This document shows positions 1-8,540 of a stretch of DNA of 52,919 nucleotides, piece by piece. Under the pieces are notes generated by a model. That model had not been told where the DNA came from and ran no database searches. It was given only the letters and a program-made list of their open reading frames with translations. Source of the stretch: Candidatus Hydrogenedentota bacterium (GTDB lineage: Bacteria; Hydrogenedentota; Hydrogenedentia; Hydrogenedentales; SLHB01). The position numbers and the translations under genes are program-made. Numbering within the stretch: the stretch's first letter is position 1; each line of letters starts with the position of its first letter. The stretch spans positions 1 through 52,919 of the forward strand of contig JACQVH010000217.1 in assembly GCA_016209895.1 (NCBI GenBank), given 5' to 3'.

Positions 1-795
1 GCTGTCTCCCATGTTACCGAAGACCATGGCCTGGACGTTCACCGCCGTGCCCCAATTGTCCGGCAGATTCTCGATGCGGCGATACGCCACGGCCCGCTTG
101 CCCATCCAGGATTGGAAAACGGCTTTAATACCGCCCCAGAGCTGCTCTTCGGGATCGTCGGGGAATTCCTTGCCCAACGTCTTCTTAATGATTTGCTTGA
201 ATTCGACGCAGAGTTTCTTCAGGTCGTCAGCGGTCAACTGGGTGTCTTCCGTGACGCCGCGCCCTTTCTTCATGTGGTCCATGGCGTGTTCGAGTTGATG
301 CCGCACGCCCTTATTCTCTTCCGGTTCGATGCCGGCCGCCTTTTCCATGACTACGTCGGCGTACATGGTCATTAGCCGACGGTAGGCGTCGTAAACGAAG
401 CGTTCATCTTTCGTCAGGGCGATGAGACCCGGAATGGTCTTCGACGTCAAGCCGACGTTCAGCACGGTCTCCATCATGCCCGGCATGGACTGCCGCGCGC
501 CGGAGCGCACCGAGACCAACAGCGGGTTGGCCGGATCGCCGAATTTCTTGCCCATGATCTTCTCGACCCGGGCCAGCGCGTTCTTCACGTCTTTCACGAG
601 GGTCTGAGGCAATTTGCCGTTATTGCCGTAGTAACCCGTGCAGACTTCGGTGGTAATCGTGAATCCGGCAGGCACCGGGATGCCGAGGTTGGACATTTCC
701 GCCAGATTTGCCCCTTTGCCGCCGAGCAATTCCTTCATCGTTCCGCGGCCTTCCGCCTTGCCGCCGCCAAAAAAATAGACGCTCTTCTTTGCCAT
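1..795 (-). CDS. ppdK: Pyruvate, phosphate dikinase, N-terminal part (3' end runs off window)
   Basis: Minus-strand translation from ATG at 795 reads MAKKSVYFFGGGKAEGRGTMKELLGGKGANLAEMSNLGIPVPAGFTITTEVC...SVRSGARQSMPGMMETVLNVGL, canonical PPDK N-terminus. Absent from the supplied ORF track, probably because it has no stop inside the window. Confidence 0.93.
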   Translation of the reverse strand, partial: MAKKSVYFFGGGKAEGRGTMKELLGGKGANLAEMSNLGIPVPAGFTITTEVCTGYYGNNGKLPQTLVKDVKNALARVEKIMGKKFGDPANPLLVSVRSGARQSMPGMMETVLNVGLTSKTIPGLIALTKDERFVYDAYRRLMTMYADVVMEKAAGIEPEENKGVRHQLEHAMDHMKKGRGVTEDTQLTADDLKKLCVEFKQIIKKTLGKEFPDDPEEQLWGGIKAVFQSWMGKRAVAYRRIENLPDNWGTAVNVQAMVFGNMGDS

Positions 796-1050
796 CACTG
801 ACACTCCTTTATGATGTGGTGGGGAATCGCTGCGGCGCACCGACCATTTTCCGAATTCCCAGCACGCGGTACGTAGCTCACCTTCCCCCTACGTAATACT
901 CCGCTCCCTCTCATCGGCTCACAGGTGGTCGGAAGCGAAGTCCTTCCATACGGAAAAAACAGAGTAAATATACAAGAGCCGGCGCAAAGGGATCAAATTC
1001 GAGTCTGGAACTCAAGAAATCAGGGATGACGAACTACAACCCTGATACGC

Positions 1051-1078
1051 GAGATTCTTCACTTCGTTCAGAATGACA
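1051..1078. repeat. Dispersed short motif GAGATTCTTCACTTCGTTCAGAATGACA (reverse complement TGTCATTCTGAACGAAGTGAAGAATCTC)
   Basis: Read directly; contains an ATTCT...AGAAT mini-stem. Matches a REP-like intergenic motif known to recur across many bacterial genomes. Confidence 0.6.
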
Positions 1079-1145
1079 AAGGGGCGTGTTCGGACACAGG
1101 GTTTAGACGGCACTCCGCTGTGCTCCGTGCCTTACTACGAACGTG

Positions 1146-1856
1146 TTATCTCACGAGTCGGGGTCCAAAAGGATTGAAGGGTCGCGTCGAACTGGAGGGT
1201 ACGGCCGCAGACGGGTCCACGAACTCGATGCCTTCGGGACGGTAAGGAAAGTTCGGGCCGGCCCAGTGGCGAGCCTTCATGAATTCGACTGAGCCATCGA
1301 GCCAGAGAACATTGCCGCCGCCGGGAATGTGGTTGAATTCCGGCGTTGTATTTGGCATTTCCAAATAGGTTATGTCCCACATGACGGGCACTTTCGGTAT
1401 CCCGTATTCGAGTGGAGGAAGGGTGACGGGCGCGGCGGTGTAAGCGCCAAGATAGTCGTAGCTGGTCCGCAGACTTCCCGACGCTCTGAGTTCGGTGGTC
1501 AACGCTTCGATCTTGACGTCGTCATCATGGCTATCGGGGCCTGACGGACAGAGAAGAACACGACTCTCGCCAACGTACGCTGCAACGAACTCTGTCAAAC
1601 AATCGGCGTTCCCATTTCCACCGCTCCAAGGCAGTTGTCCGTCGTGTTCGTCGGCGTACATGTGGAATGCGATCCCGAGTTGGGACAGGTTGCTGAAACA
1701 CGACGCACGGCGGGCGCCTTCCCGTGCCCGTGCCAGCGCGGGCAACAAGATGGCGGCCAGTATGCCGATGAGCGCAATGACGCCGAGCAGTTCAAGCAAC
1801 GTGAATCCCCCAAGGCGCTGAACAAGTCTCTTCCCGCAGCATGAGTTGCCCATCAT
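1146..1856 (-). CDS. Pseudopilin with prepilin-type N-terminal cleavage/methylation motif (DUF1559-like)
   Basis: [62 protein letters not shown] and C-terminal [20 protein letters not shown]. Confidence 0.88.
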   Translation of the reverse strand: MMGNSCCGKRLVQRLGGFTLLELLGVIALIGILAAILLPALARAREGARRASCFSNLSQLGIAFHMYADEHDGQLPWSGGNGNADCLTEFVAAYVGESRVLLCPSGPDSHDDDVKIEALTTELRASGSLRTSYDYLGAYTAAPVTLPPLEYGIPKVPVMWDITYLEMPNTTPEFNHIPGGGNVLWLDGSVEFMKARHWAGPNFPYRPEGIEFVDPSAAVPSSSTRPFNPFGPRLVR

Positions 1857-2446
1857 TTCTTCACCTCGGTCCAGTGCAACTCCTGCACGCTTGCATCAGC
1901 GGCCAGGCGAAGATACGCCACGATTCGGCTGCGGTGCAGGGGTATATCGTCGTAACGAAGTTCGCCGACTGAGACTAATCGGAACGTGGACGGCTGTTCT
2001 CCTGGTATGACCTCGACGGAGAAGTTCCCGTCGCCCAAAGGCGTAGCCGTCTCGCCTCGATAGCCGGGATTGGCGTGGAGGGCGGCCGCGGCTTTGTCGA
2101 GGCCAGCCTCGGCCAGATTCAAGGAAATGGCCACATGCTCCGCGCGTTTGGACTCGTCGAGGGAGATATTCAGCGCGCGGAGCAGCGCCGCCGCAAACAT
2201 CGTGATGATCGCGAGATAGCCTACGACGACGAGAAGCGCAACGCCCTGATCACGAGCGCTGCTTGTCGGACTGGGGTGAGACCTCCGACCCTGCCCAATT
2301 CGTAATCGAGCCTTGTCCGCCTCCGGTGGACTCGTAATCGGAACTCGTAATCGAGAATCGTAATCGAGTCTCGTAATCAAGTCTCGTGCTCGTGCTCGAT
2401 TGCCCATCGGATTATCGAACCTCCAGTCCGCGCAACGTCCCCACAA
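1853..2446 (-). CDS. PilX/GspK-like pilus assembly protein (true start probably internal)
   Basis: [64 protein letters not shown]; PilX/GspK-like hydrophobic N-terminus and AEAG motif. The ORF N-terminal ~60 aa are repeat-derived. Confidence 0.7.
   Translation of the reverse strand: MWGRCADWRFDNPMGNRARARDLITRLDYDSRLRVPITSPPEADKARLRIGQGRRSHPSPTSSARDQGVALLVVVGYLAIITMFAAALLRALNISLDESKRAEHVAISLNLAEAGLDKAAAALHANPGYRGETATPLGDGNFSVEVIPGEQPSTFRLVSVGELRYDDIPLHRSRIVAYLRLAADASVQELHWTEVKK
2301..2398. repeat. 13-bp-period tandem repeat (CGTAATCGNNNNT)
   Basis: CGTAATC at 2333, 2346, 2359, 2372, degenerate unit at 2385, plus an isolated copy at 2301. Confidence 0.85.
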
Positions 2447-2975
2447 ACTTCAAGGGCGTTGCAGACCCCAACTTGGCGTTCTGCGCCTTGGGCGTAATTT
2501 CCATCGAAGCCGTGCGCGCTTCTGAAGAATCGGGCGGTACAAACGAAAACTCGATCGTGTCCAATTCCATCGCATAGGTCGTGCACGATTCCAAGCTTAT
2601 CTGGCCCGCTTCTTCACGGACCATCACCCGGCTCATCCGATTCGGCGCAGCAATAGGACCGAACACCACGAATTTCTTTGTATTCGACGGCGCATCGTCC
2701 GGTCCCAGGGCCAGAATCACGGATTGATCGTTCGTCGTGTACTGGCCGAGCTGCGGCGTGACCGCATAGGCGCGGTGCGCGGCGTCCGCGAAATCCTGGC
2801 CGAGAGTACGCATGACCTGAAGCGTGTCGAGGCGACGCGTGCCGGTTTTCGAGATACGCAGCGTGCTCACGAAAATACCCGCGGCAAGATTGATCAGGAT
2901 GGAAAGCAAGGCGACGTAGGCCAGGACTTCGAGGAGGGACATCCCGGAATCGGGTCTCGGGTCTCGGGTACTCAT
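2412..2975 (-). CDS. GspJ/PulJ-like pseudopilin
   Basis: DSGMSLLEVLAYVALLSILINLAAGIFVSTLRISKTGTRRLDTLQVMRTLGQDFADAAH; prepilin-like leader and single TM helix. Confidence 0.75.
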   Translation of the reverse strand: MSTRDPRPDSGMSLLEVLAYVALLSILINLAAGIFVSTLRISKTGTRRLDTLQVMRTLGQDFADAAHRAYAVTPQLGQYTTNDQSVILALGPDDAPSNTKKFVVFGPIAAPNRMSRVMVREEAGQISLESCTTYAMELDTIEFSFVPPDSSEARTASMEITPKAQNAKLGSATPLKFVGTLRGLEVR

Positions 2976-3013
2976 TGCTCGTTGCTCATTGCTTGTTTCG
3001 GGTTTGGGTCATT
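2951..3013. repeat. Heptanucleotide-period repeat (cgggtct cgggtct cgggtac tcattgc tcgttgc tcattgc ttgtttc gggtttg ggtcatt)
   Basis: Nine consecutive 7-bp units read directly; overlaps the first codons of the GspJ-like ORF. Confidence 0.85.
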
Positions 3014-3022
3014 CATGACTGA

Positions 3023-3506
3023 TCACCTGCGGCCTTTGTCGGCGATTAGGGTGGTGAGCTGCTTTTCGATCATCCGGCCGTCACGGCTGGCCCATTCGAG
3101 GCTCACGATCACTTCTTTCAGACCGGGTGTCCCGTCGGGATAGTCCCGAATGGAGACTCGAGACGTCACGTTGACCAATTCGTCCAGAGCCGGCGTGCGG
3201 CTGACGAAGTATCTTCCATCGGTGTTAACGAGTTCGGCGTACGGCAAGGCACGCAAGCTTTCGATCTCGTTCTGGAGCGTCTGCTGGACAATCGCCAACT
3301 CGCGCAGGAAATCCGTCTTCTGGAGGCTGTAGTGAAACATTTGAAACGCCCCGAAGAGACCGATGGTCACGATTGCCAAAGCGCCAATCAGTTCGATGAG
3401 GGAGAAACCCAATCTGGAAGCGCCAACTTTCGTGCGAAGTGACGCCGTAAGGCGTTTTCGGTAGAACCGACGATTACGATGCGGTGAGCTCGCCACAGTA
3501 TTCACG
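3023..3506 (-). CDS. GspI/PulI-like pseudopilin (ORF track extends to 3832, but the upstream part overlaps gspE)
   Basis: RLGFSLIELIGALAIVTIGLFGAFQMFHYSLQKTDFLRELAIVQQTLQNEIESLRALPYAEL. Start assigned near a GTG at about 3506; not certain. Confidence 0.72.
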
Positions 3507-4797
3507 TTTTGTCTCCGGGGGGCAGTACACGCTGGAGCTCTTCCATAGTGGTAATTCCCTGTCTCACTTTTTCGAGCCCGTCGTTCAGCAGCGTCGCCAT
3601 CCCGCATTTTACTGCGACTTCGTGAAGCGTTCGCGTCCGCGAACGTTGGAGGACGAGGTCGCATAGAGTCTCGTTCGTCAGTAGTAGTTCGCCAATCGCC
3701 GTGCGGCCGCGGTAACCGATTCCCTGACAGGCCTCGCAGCCGGCGCCACGCTGAAAACGAAATTGATCGTCCAGTCCGAATCGAGCTAACAATGCCGGGT
3801 CCGGAGCGTAGGTCTCCAGGCAGTGCGGGCAATTGCGGCGGACCAGCCGCTGCGCCAAGACACCCGATACCGAGGACGCGAGCAAGAACGTTTCGACGCC
3901 CATATCGAGCAGACGCGTGAAAACTCCCGCCGCCGTGCCGCTATGGATCGTACTGATAACCAAGTGACCCGTAAGTCCGGCTTGAATCGCGGTGTGCGCC
4001 GTCTCCGGGTCGCGTATCTCGCCGACCATGATGACTTCGGGGTCCTGCCGCAAAATCGCCCGCAGCGCGTTGGCAAACGTGAACCCCGTATCGGGTCGAA
4101 TCTCGGTCTGGGCGATCCTGCCCAAGCGGTACTCGACCGGGTCCTCGATGGTCACAGTATGCGTCGCGTTCTTGCGGCCCTCGATAAGCTCCTGCAGCAG
4201 CGCGTAGATGGTCGTCGTCTTCCCGCTGGAACTGGGACCGGTCAGCAACACCGTGCCCTGCGGACGCGCAAGCAATTCGCGAAGCTGAGCCACGACCAGC
4301 GGAGCGAAGCCGAGCGCATCCAGACGCAACAATTGATCCTGCAAACCCAGCACGCGTACGACGGCCTTCTCGCCGTAAACGGTCGGAAACGTCGAAACGC
4401 GCATCGCCTGTGCGCCGGAGGTCTCCTTCGGCTCGATGCGACCGTCCTGCGGCACATCTCGTTGATACACTACCAACTTCGCCAGAATCTTCAGGCGCGC
4501 GATGATCCTTGGGTGGTGGTCCTTGGAGATTCTCGCAACGTCGTGCCGCATCCCGTCCACACGGAACCGGATATACAAGGCGTCTTCCAAAGGCTCAAAA
4601 TGCACGTCGCTGGCATGGTGCGAAGCCGCTTCCGTCAGAATAGCATCTACCGCCGAAATGACGCCGCGCTCTCCGGATTCGAGGTGAGCGGACGCGACGC
4701 CTTCAATCAAGCGCAGCGAGGCCGCGGGCGACGACACGCTACTCGTTTGACTATCCTTGGCGATGACTCGAAGGTGTGACATTTGCTCCTTCCTCAC
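3502..4797 (-). CDS. gspE: Type II secretion / type IV pilus assembly ATPase GspE/PilB family
   Basis: Walker A LLTGPSSSGKTTTIYALLQEL; Walker B/Asp box RAILRQDPEVIMVGEIRDPETAHTAIQAGLTGHLVISTIHS; Cys motif CPHC...CEAC. Confidence 0.95.
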   Translation of the reverse strand: MRKEQMSHLRVIAKDSQTSSVSSPAASLRLIEGVASAHLESGERGVISAVDAILTEAASHHASDVHFEPLEDALYIRFRVDGMRHDVARISKDHHPRIIARLKILAKLVVYQRDVPQDGRIEPKETSGAQAMRVSTFPTVYGEKAVVRVLGLQDQLLRLDALGFAPLVVAQLRELLARPQGTVLLTGPSSSGKTTTIYALLQELIEGRKNATHTVTIEDPVEYRLGRIAQTEIRPDTGFTFANALRAILRQDPEVIMVGEIRDPETAHTAIQAGLTGHLVISTIHSGTAAGVFTRLLDMGVETFLLASSVSGVLAQRLVRRNCPHCLETYAPDPALLARFGLDDQFRFQRGAGCEACQGIGYRGRTAIGELLLTNETLCDLVLQRSRTRTLHEVAVKCGMATLLNDGLEKVRQGITTMEELQRVLPPGDKT

Positions 4798-6020
4798 CAG
4801 CCCGCTTGGTTAACGATGTCCGACATGGTCATCACCATGATGAATAGCGTGCAATGAAACCAGAACACCCCGCACGCAAGTATGACGACGCCCAGCGGTG
4901 AAATTATGTCCAAGAGAATGCGACTGGTCTTCGCGGCTTGACGCTGGTAGAGTTGGGCAACGCGCCCCAGCGCCTCAGGAAGCAGGCCGGAACTTTCGCC
5001 CAGTGACACAAATCCCCGGAAGGCGGTCGGCACATTGATCTCCCTTGCCAAGGCGTTCGTCAATGTCGAGCCGCGTAACACCCGTTGGCGCACGCGTTGA
5101 AGCATCGAGGCAAAAATCGGATTGAGGTCCAACGCTGCTGCGTCTTCGAGCGCTTTGTCCAGCGGGACCCGTGCGGCCAGCAATTGCTCGAGGACGAGGG
5201 CCACGTGCCCCAGATTCTGCCGAATGATGATGCCTCGCAGGAAAGGAATGGACAGACCAATCCATCCGGCCGCTCCCGCCACGTTACCTCGGGCCCGAAC
5301 CAACTTCGCCAAATACCAACTTGTAACAATCAGAAATGCCAACCCCATCGCGAACGCGAGTACATCGCCGGAGCCGATGCGAGTCATGAACCCAGACACG
5401 ACCCTCGCAAACCACGGCAGACGGGCGCCGAATTCCGCGTACAAATCGAAGAATACCGGCCAGAGCTTGACGAACGAAAACGCGACAATTGTCACTTCAA
5501 CCGCTAGAATTGCGCCCAAATACAGACAGTAGTATTTGAGCCGGTTTCGGAACGCCCCCGCACGCTGGAGCAGCACTTCCAATTCGGGAAAGACCTCGGC
5601 CACCCTACCGGCCTTTTCGCCCGCCTGGACCAAGTCCACGTAGAAGGGCGGATAGAAGCGTGGACGGCGGCGCATCGCTTCGGTCATCGAGTAGCCGGCC
5701 GCGAGGTCGTCGGCCAACGCGAGTAGGATACTCTCGACCCGGCGGTTGGGGGCGTCCAGCGCAGCCGAACGGAGCGCTTCCACGATGGAAGCATGTTGGC
5801 GCAAGATTCCCTTTAGGTGCCATGTCACGGCGAGCAAGTCTTTCCGGCGCTTCTTCGGGCGCATGTAGAGCGGTCCGGTCCAGTAAGACGCCGGGGCCCT
5901 GGGCACGACCGTTCCACGCCGTCTCCCAATCAGACCCGGCCGGCGCGCGTAAACTCGGGGCGGCCACTCCCCTCGCAAGAGGCTTCCTAAATCGGCGCGC
6001 AGTAAGTCTCGCCAGTTCAT
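4794..6020 (-). CDS. gspF: Type II secretion system F family protein (second copy)
   Basis: GspF/PilC-like sequence (LRQHASIVEALRSAALDAPNRRVESILLALADDLAAGYSMTEAMRRRPRFYPPFYVDLVQAGEKAGRVAEVFPELEVLLQR); GTGA overlap with gspE. Confidence 0.9.
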   Translation of the reverse strand: MNWRDLLRADLGSLLRGEWPPRVYARRPGLIGRRRGTVVPRAPASYWTGPLYMRPKKRRKDLLAVTWHLKGILRQHASIVEALRSAALDAPNRRVESILLALADDLAAGYSMTEAMRRRPRFYPPFYVDLVQAGEKAGRVAEVFPELEVLLQRAGAFRNRLKYYCLYLGAILAVEVTIVAFSFVKLWPVFFDLYAEFGARLPWFARVVSGFMTRIGSGDVLAFAMGLAFLIVTSWYLAKLVRARGNVAGAAGWIGLSIPFLRGIIIRQNLGHVALVLEQLLAARVPLDKALEDAAALDLNPIFASMLQRVRQRVLRGSTLTNALAREINVPTAFRGFVSLGESSGLLPEALGRVAQLYQRQAAKTSRILLDIISPLGVVILACGVFWFHCTLFIMVMTMSDIVNQAGW

Positions 6021-7237
6021 TAGCCGCTGATCACATCGCTAAGAGTAAAGATCGGAAGGTACATCCCGATCACTACCGAACCCACTACTAACGCCACCAG
6101 GATCAGGATGACCGGACCCAGGAGCACCACCATCTGTTGTTCTTTTCCCGCCAATCTCTGTTCATAGGAAATGGCCAGGTCAAACAAGGTATTTTCGACA
6201 TCGCCCCGCGCGTCGCCCGCCGCGAGCATCCAGCAATAGCTGTGGTCGAAGTAGCGGGTCTCCGCCAACGCGTCCGCAAGCCGCGTCCCGCCCTCGATAT
6301 TCTTGGCCGCATTGTTCGCCGCGCTCCGGAGGACCTCGTTGCCGGCCGCGGACCCGGCCAAGTCAAAGCTTTCGGGCACAGGCACCTTGCTCGAAAGGAG
6401 CAGCGCGAGCGAGCGGCTGAACCGGGCCACGGACGCGGCAAAGTGAATCTTGCCGAGGATGGGAATCTTCAGTTTGAGTCGGTCAATATGGTGCCGGCCC
6501 CCCTGGGTGCGACGGAGAAGTTTCCAGCCGATCACAATCGCAGACACTATAACGAGAATGGCAGCGACCACTCCGGGCAGGTTATTCCTCAACACGTTGG
6601 AGACGTCCAGCCAGAAGCGAGTCAACCACGGCAGTTTCGCGCCGAATTCCCCAAATATGTCCGCGAAAACCGGGATCACCTTGGTCATGAGGAAACCCAG
6701 GAGCAAGAGACTGGCAATGAGAATGAGAACGGGATAGGCGACAGCTTCCTGGATGGCATTTTTGACCTCGACCATCCGGGATGAATGCGCGGTCAGCATA
6801 GCCAGCACCCCGGACAGGTTCCCGGTCCGCTCGCCCGCCCGCAGCACGGTTCGGTGGATGGCGGAAAAGCTCTCGGGATGCCGGTTCAGGGATGTTTCCA
6901 ACGTGTTGCCGGCTTCCAGACTGCGCCGGATATCTTCGAGGATGGGCCGTAAGCGGCGGCTGTCAATGTCCTGGGAGAGGATTTCGAGCGCGGGCGCCAT
7001 GGGCAATCCGCTGCGCACGATGGCCAGCAATTGCTCATTGAACAGGTCCACGTCTTCCCAGGTCAGCGCGGGTTTTCGCCGCAGGAACCCGCGGGGCTTC
7101 CCGACTTCTTCGACGAAACTGACTTGGACACCCTGTTGGCGCAGCCCAGCCGCGACCTCGGCAGCCGATTCCGCCTCCTGGGCGCCGTCTATGGGCCGTC
7201 CGTCCGGGTCCACTGCCCGGTACTTGTATAAGGGCAT
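6020..7237 (-). CDS. gspF: Type II secretion system F family protein (first copy)
   Basis: MPLYKYRAVDPDGRPIDGAQEAESAAEVAAGLRQQGV...FNEQLLAIVRSGLPMAPALEILSQD...LRAGERTGNLSGVLAMLTAHS. Start placed at ATG 7237 rather than 7372 because the upstream codons are repeat sequence. Confidence 0.93.
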   Translation of the reverse strand: MPLYKYRAVDPDGRPIDGAQEAESAAEVAAGLRQQGVQVSFVEEVGKPRGFLRRKPALTWEDVDLFNEQLLAIVRSGLPMAPALEILSQDIDSRRLRPILEDIRRSLEAGNTLETSLNRHPESFSAIHRTVLRAGERTGNLSGVLAMLTAHSSRMVEVKNAIQEAVAYPVLILIASLLLLGFLMTKVIPVFADIFGEFGAKLPWLTRFWLDVSNVLRNNLPGVVAAILVIVSAIVIGWKLLRRTQGGRHHIDRLKLKIPILGKIHFAASVARFSRSLALLLSSKVPVPESFDLAGSAAGNEVLRSAANNAAKNIEGGTRLADALAETRYFDHSYCWMLAAGDARGDVENTLFDLAISYEQRLAGKEQQMVVLLGPVILILVALVVGSVVIGMYLPIFTLSDVISG

Positions 7238-7317
7238 TTCACGTCCTTCCTGGCGGGTGGGCGGGTCTCGATAGTCGCCATGAATAAATGGCAGATGACC
7301 GCAAAAGCGATCATTTC

Positions 7318-7387
7318 GATTGCGGATTGTACCGATTGTGGATTGCGGATTGTACCGATTGCGGAGTGCCAATTATGGATTCCGCAG
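7318..7387. repeat. Heptad-like repeat with an exact 21-bp direct repeat (gattgcggattgtaccgattg) at offset 23
   Basis: gattgcggattgtaccgattg at 7318-7338 and 7341-7361; flanking units tgtggat, tgcggag, tgccaat, tatggat, tccgcag. Confidence 0.8.
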
Positions 7388-7442
7388 CGGGCGATGGGCT
7401 TGCCGGAACAGTAACCCAGGAGGACTTACAACTAGCAGCTAA

Positions 7443-7904
7443 TCACGCCAGCATATCCAATAACTGAAACCGGGACGCATACAGTCGCTCGGCGAAAATC
7501 ACGATGCAACGCTTCAGGAAGTCATAGCCAAAATCATGATCTTCGTGGCAGAAGGCGCGTAACTTTTCCGTGTCCAGGGCGACCGCTTCCACCGGGGTCA
7601 AGGCGCGGGCATCGAAGCACCATCTGTAAGGCGGCACCAACCACGACCAGCCCACCACGCTCGGCGCTTCGACGGTTTGCACGGAGACCGGCCCCCGACT
7701 CGCGTCGAAAATCTCGATCGCAACGCGCCCCTTGGAGACCAGGTAGAAGCGGGTCGCCGTCTCGCCGGCGCGGAACAAATACCGGTCCGCCTCGAAGGTG
7801 ACCGGCTCGGCAAATTGGCTTAATCGCTGGATATGTTCCTCCGCCATTCCCGCCACGAACGGATGTGTTGACAGTGCGGTCGAAGAATTCAGTGCGGTCT
7901 CCAT
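7443..7904 (-). CDS. Cyclic nucleotide-binding (Crp effector-like) domain protein without HTH
   Basis: AEEHIQRLSQFAEPVTFEADRYLFRAGETATRFYLVSKGRVAIEIFD...; C-terminus ends shortly after the cNMP fold. Confidence 0.8.
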   Translation of the reverse strand: METALNSSTALSTHPFVAGMAEEHIQRLSQFAEPVTFEADRYLFRAGETATRFYLVSKGRVAIEIFDASRGPVSVQTVEAPSVVGWSWLVPPYRWCFDARALTPVEAVALDTEKLRAFCHEDHDFGYDFLKRCIVIFAERLYASRFQLLDMLA

Positions 7905-8105
7905 GACATGCCCCCCTTGCTATCAAGTTCCCCTTCTCTCTCGAGTGCACGTAATCCCTTCCTCTCGCGGCGTTATTATATCATGAATCCTGGCTTGTGT
8001 ATCCCCCTTTTTGGGGCACCGTATGCGAATTGTTGACATCCTATTTCGAACGCGTTACCGTAAGAGGCGGAAGTACATCTTCACATTGAAAGAGGAGAAT
8101 GTTGC

Positions 8106-8402
8106 GTGTCTTTAGTTAAGGTCGGCTCCCGGCACGAAGTGATCATCCCAAAGGCCATGTGTACTAAATTGCAGGTAAAACCGGGAGATTACATTGAGCT
8201 CCGAATCAGCAAAGGTCAAGCGGTCCTCAGACCGAAAACGAAGATCGATCGCGTCCCGTACACTGACGAACCTATCGGTCCCAAGACGCGCGCGTCAATT
8301 CGGAGAGGGCTGAAGGAAGTTGCCGAAGGGAAGGTAGCAGGCCCTTTCCGAACTGCAAAGGAACTTCAAGCCCATCTCGATTCCCTGAAGAAACGGCGCT
8401 GA
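8106..8402 (+). CDS. AbrB/SpoVT-family DNA-binding protein, probable antitoxin
   Basis: MSLVKVGSRHEVIIPKAMCTKLQVKPGDYIELRISKGQAVLRPK; AbrB swapped-hairpin motif; immediately precedes a toxin-like ORF. Confidence 0.8.
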   Translation: MSLVKVGSRHEVIIPKAMCTKLQVKPGDYIELRISKGQAVLRPKTKIDRVPYTDEPIGPKTRASIRRGLKEVAEGKVAGPFRTAKELQAHLDSLKKRR

Positions 8403-8408
8403 CGTTCC

Positions 8409-8540
8409 GTGTTTAACGTCGTTACCACCACTGGCTACGACCACGAATACAGCCGACTTCCACTCGCCCTGCAGCACAAGGTAGACGATCAGTTGCAGCG
8501 CCTCCGTATCAATCCCCATCATCCTTCCCTGCGCGCGCAA
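8409..8540 (+). pseudogene. RelE/ParE-like toxin remnant (N-terminal ~43 codons only)
   Basis: MFNVVTTTGYDHEYSRLPLALQHKVDDQLQRLRINPHHPSLRAQ then loses family character; tail overlaps the 3' end of the convergent CDS. Confidence 0.65.

Noticed and set aside
3823-4779. 318-aa plus-strand ORF antisense to gspE
   Set aside because: Fully antisense to a clear GspE coding region; the Arg/Gln/His-rich translation is typical of high-GC antisense frames.
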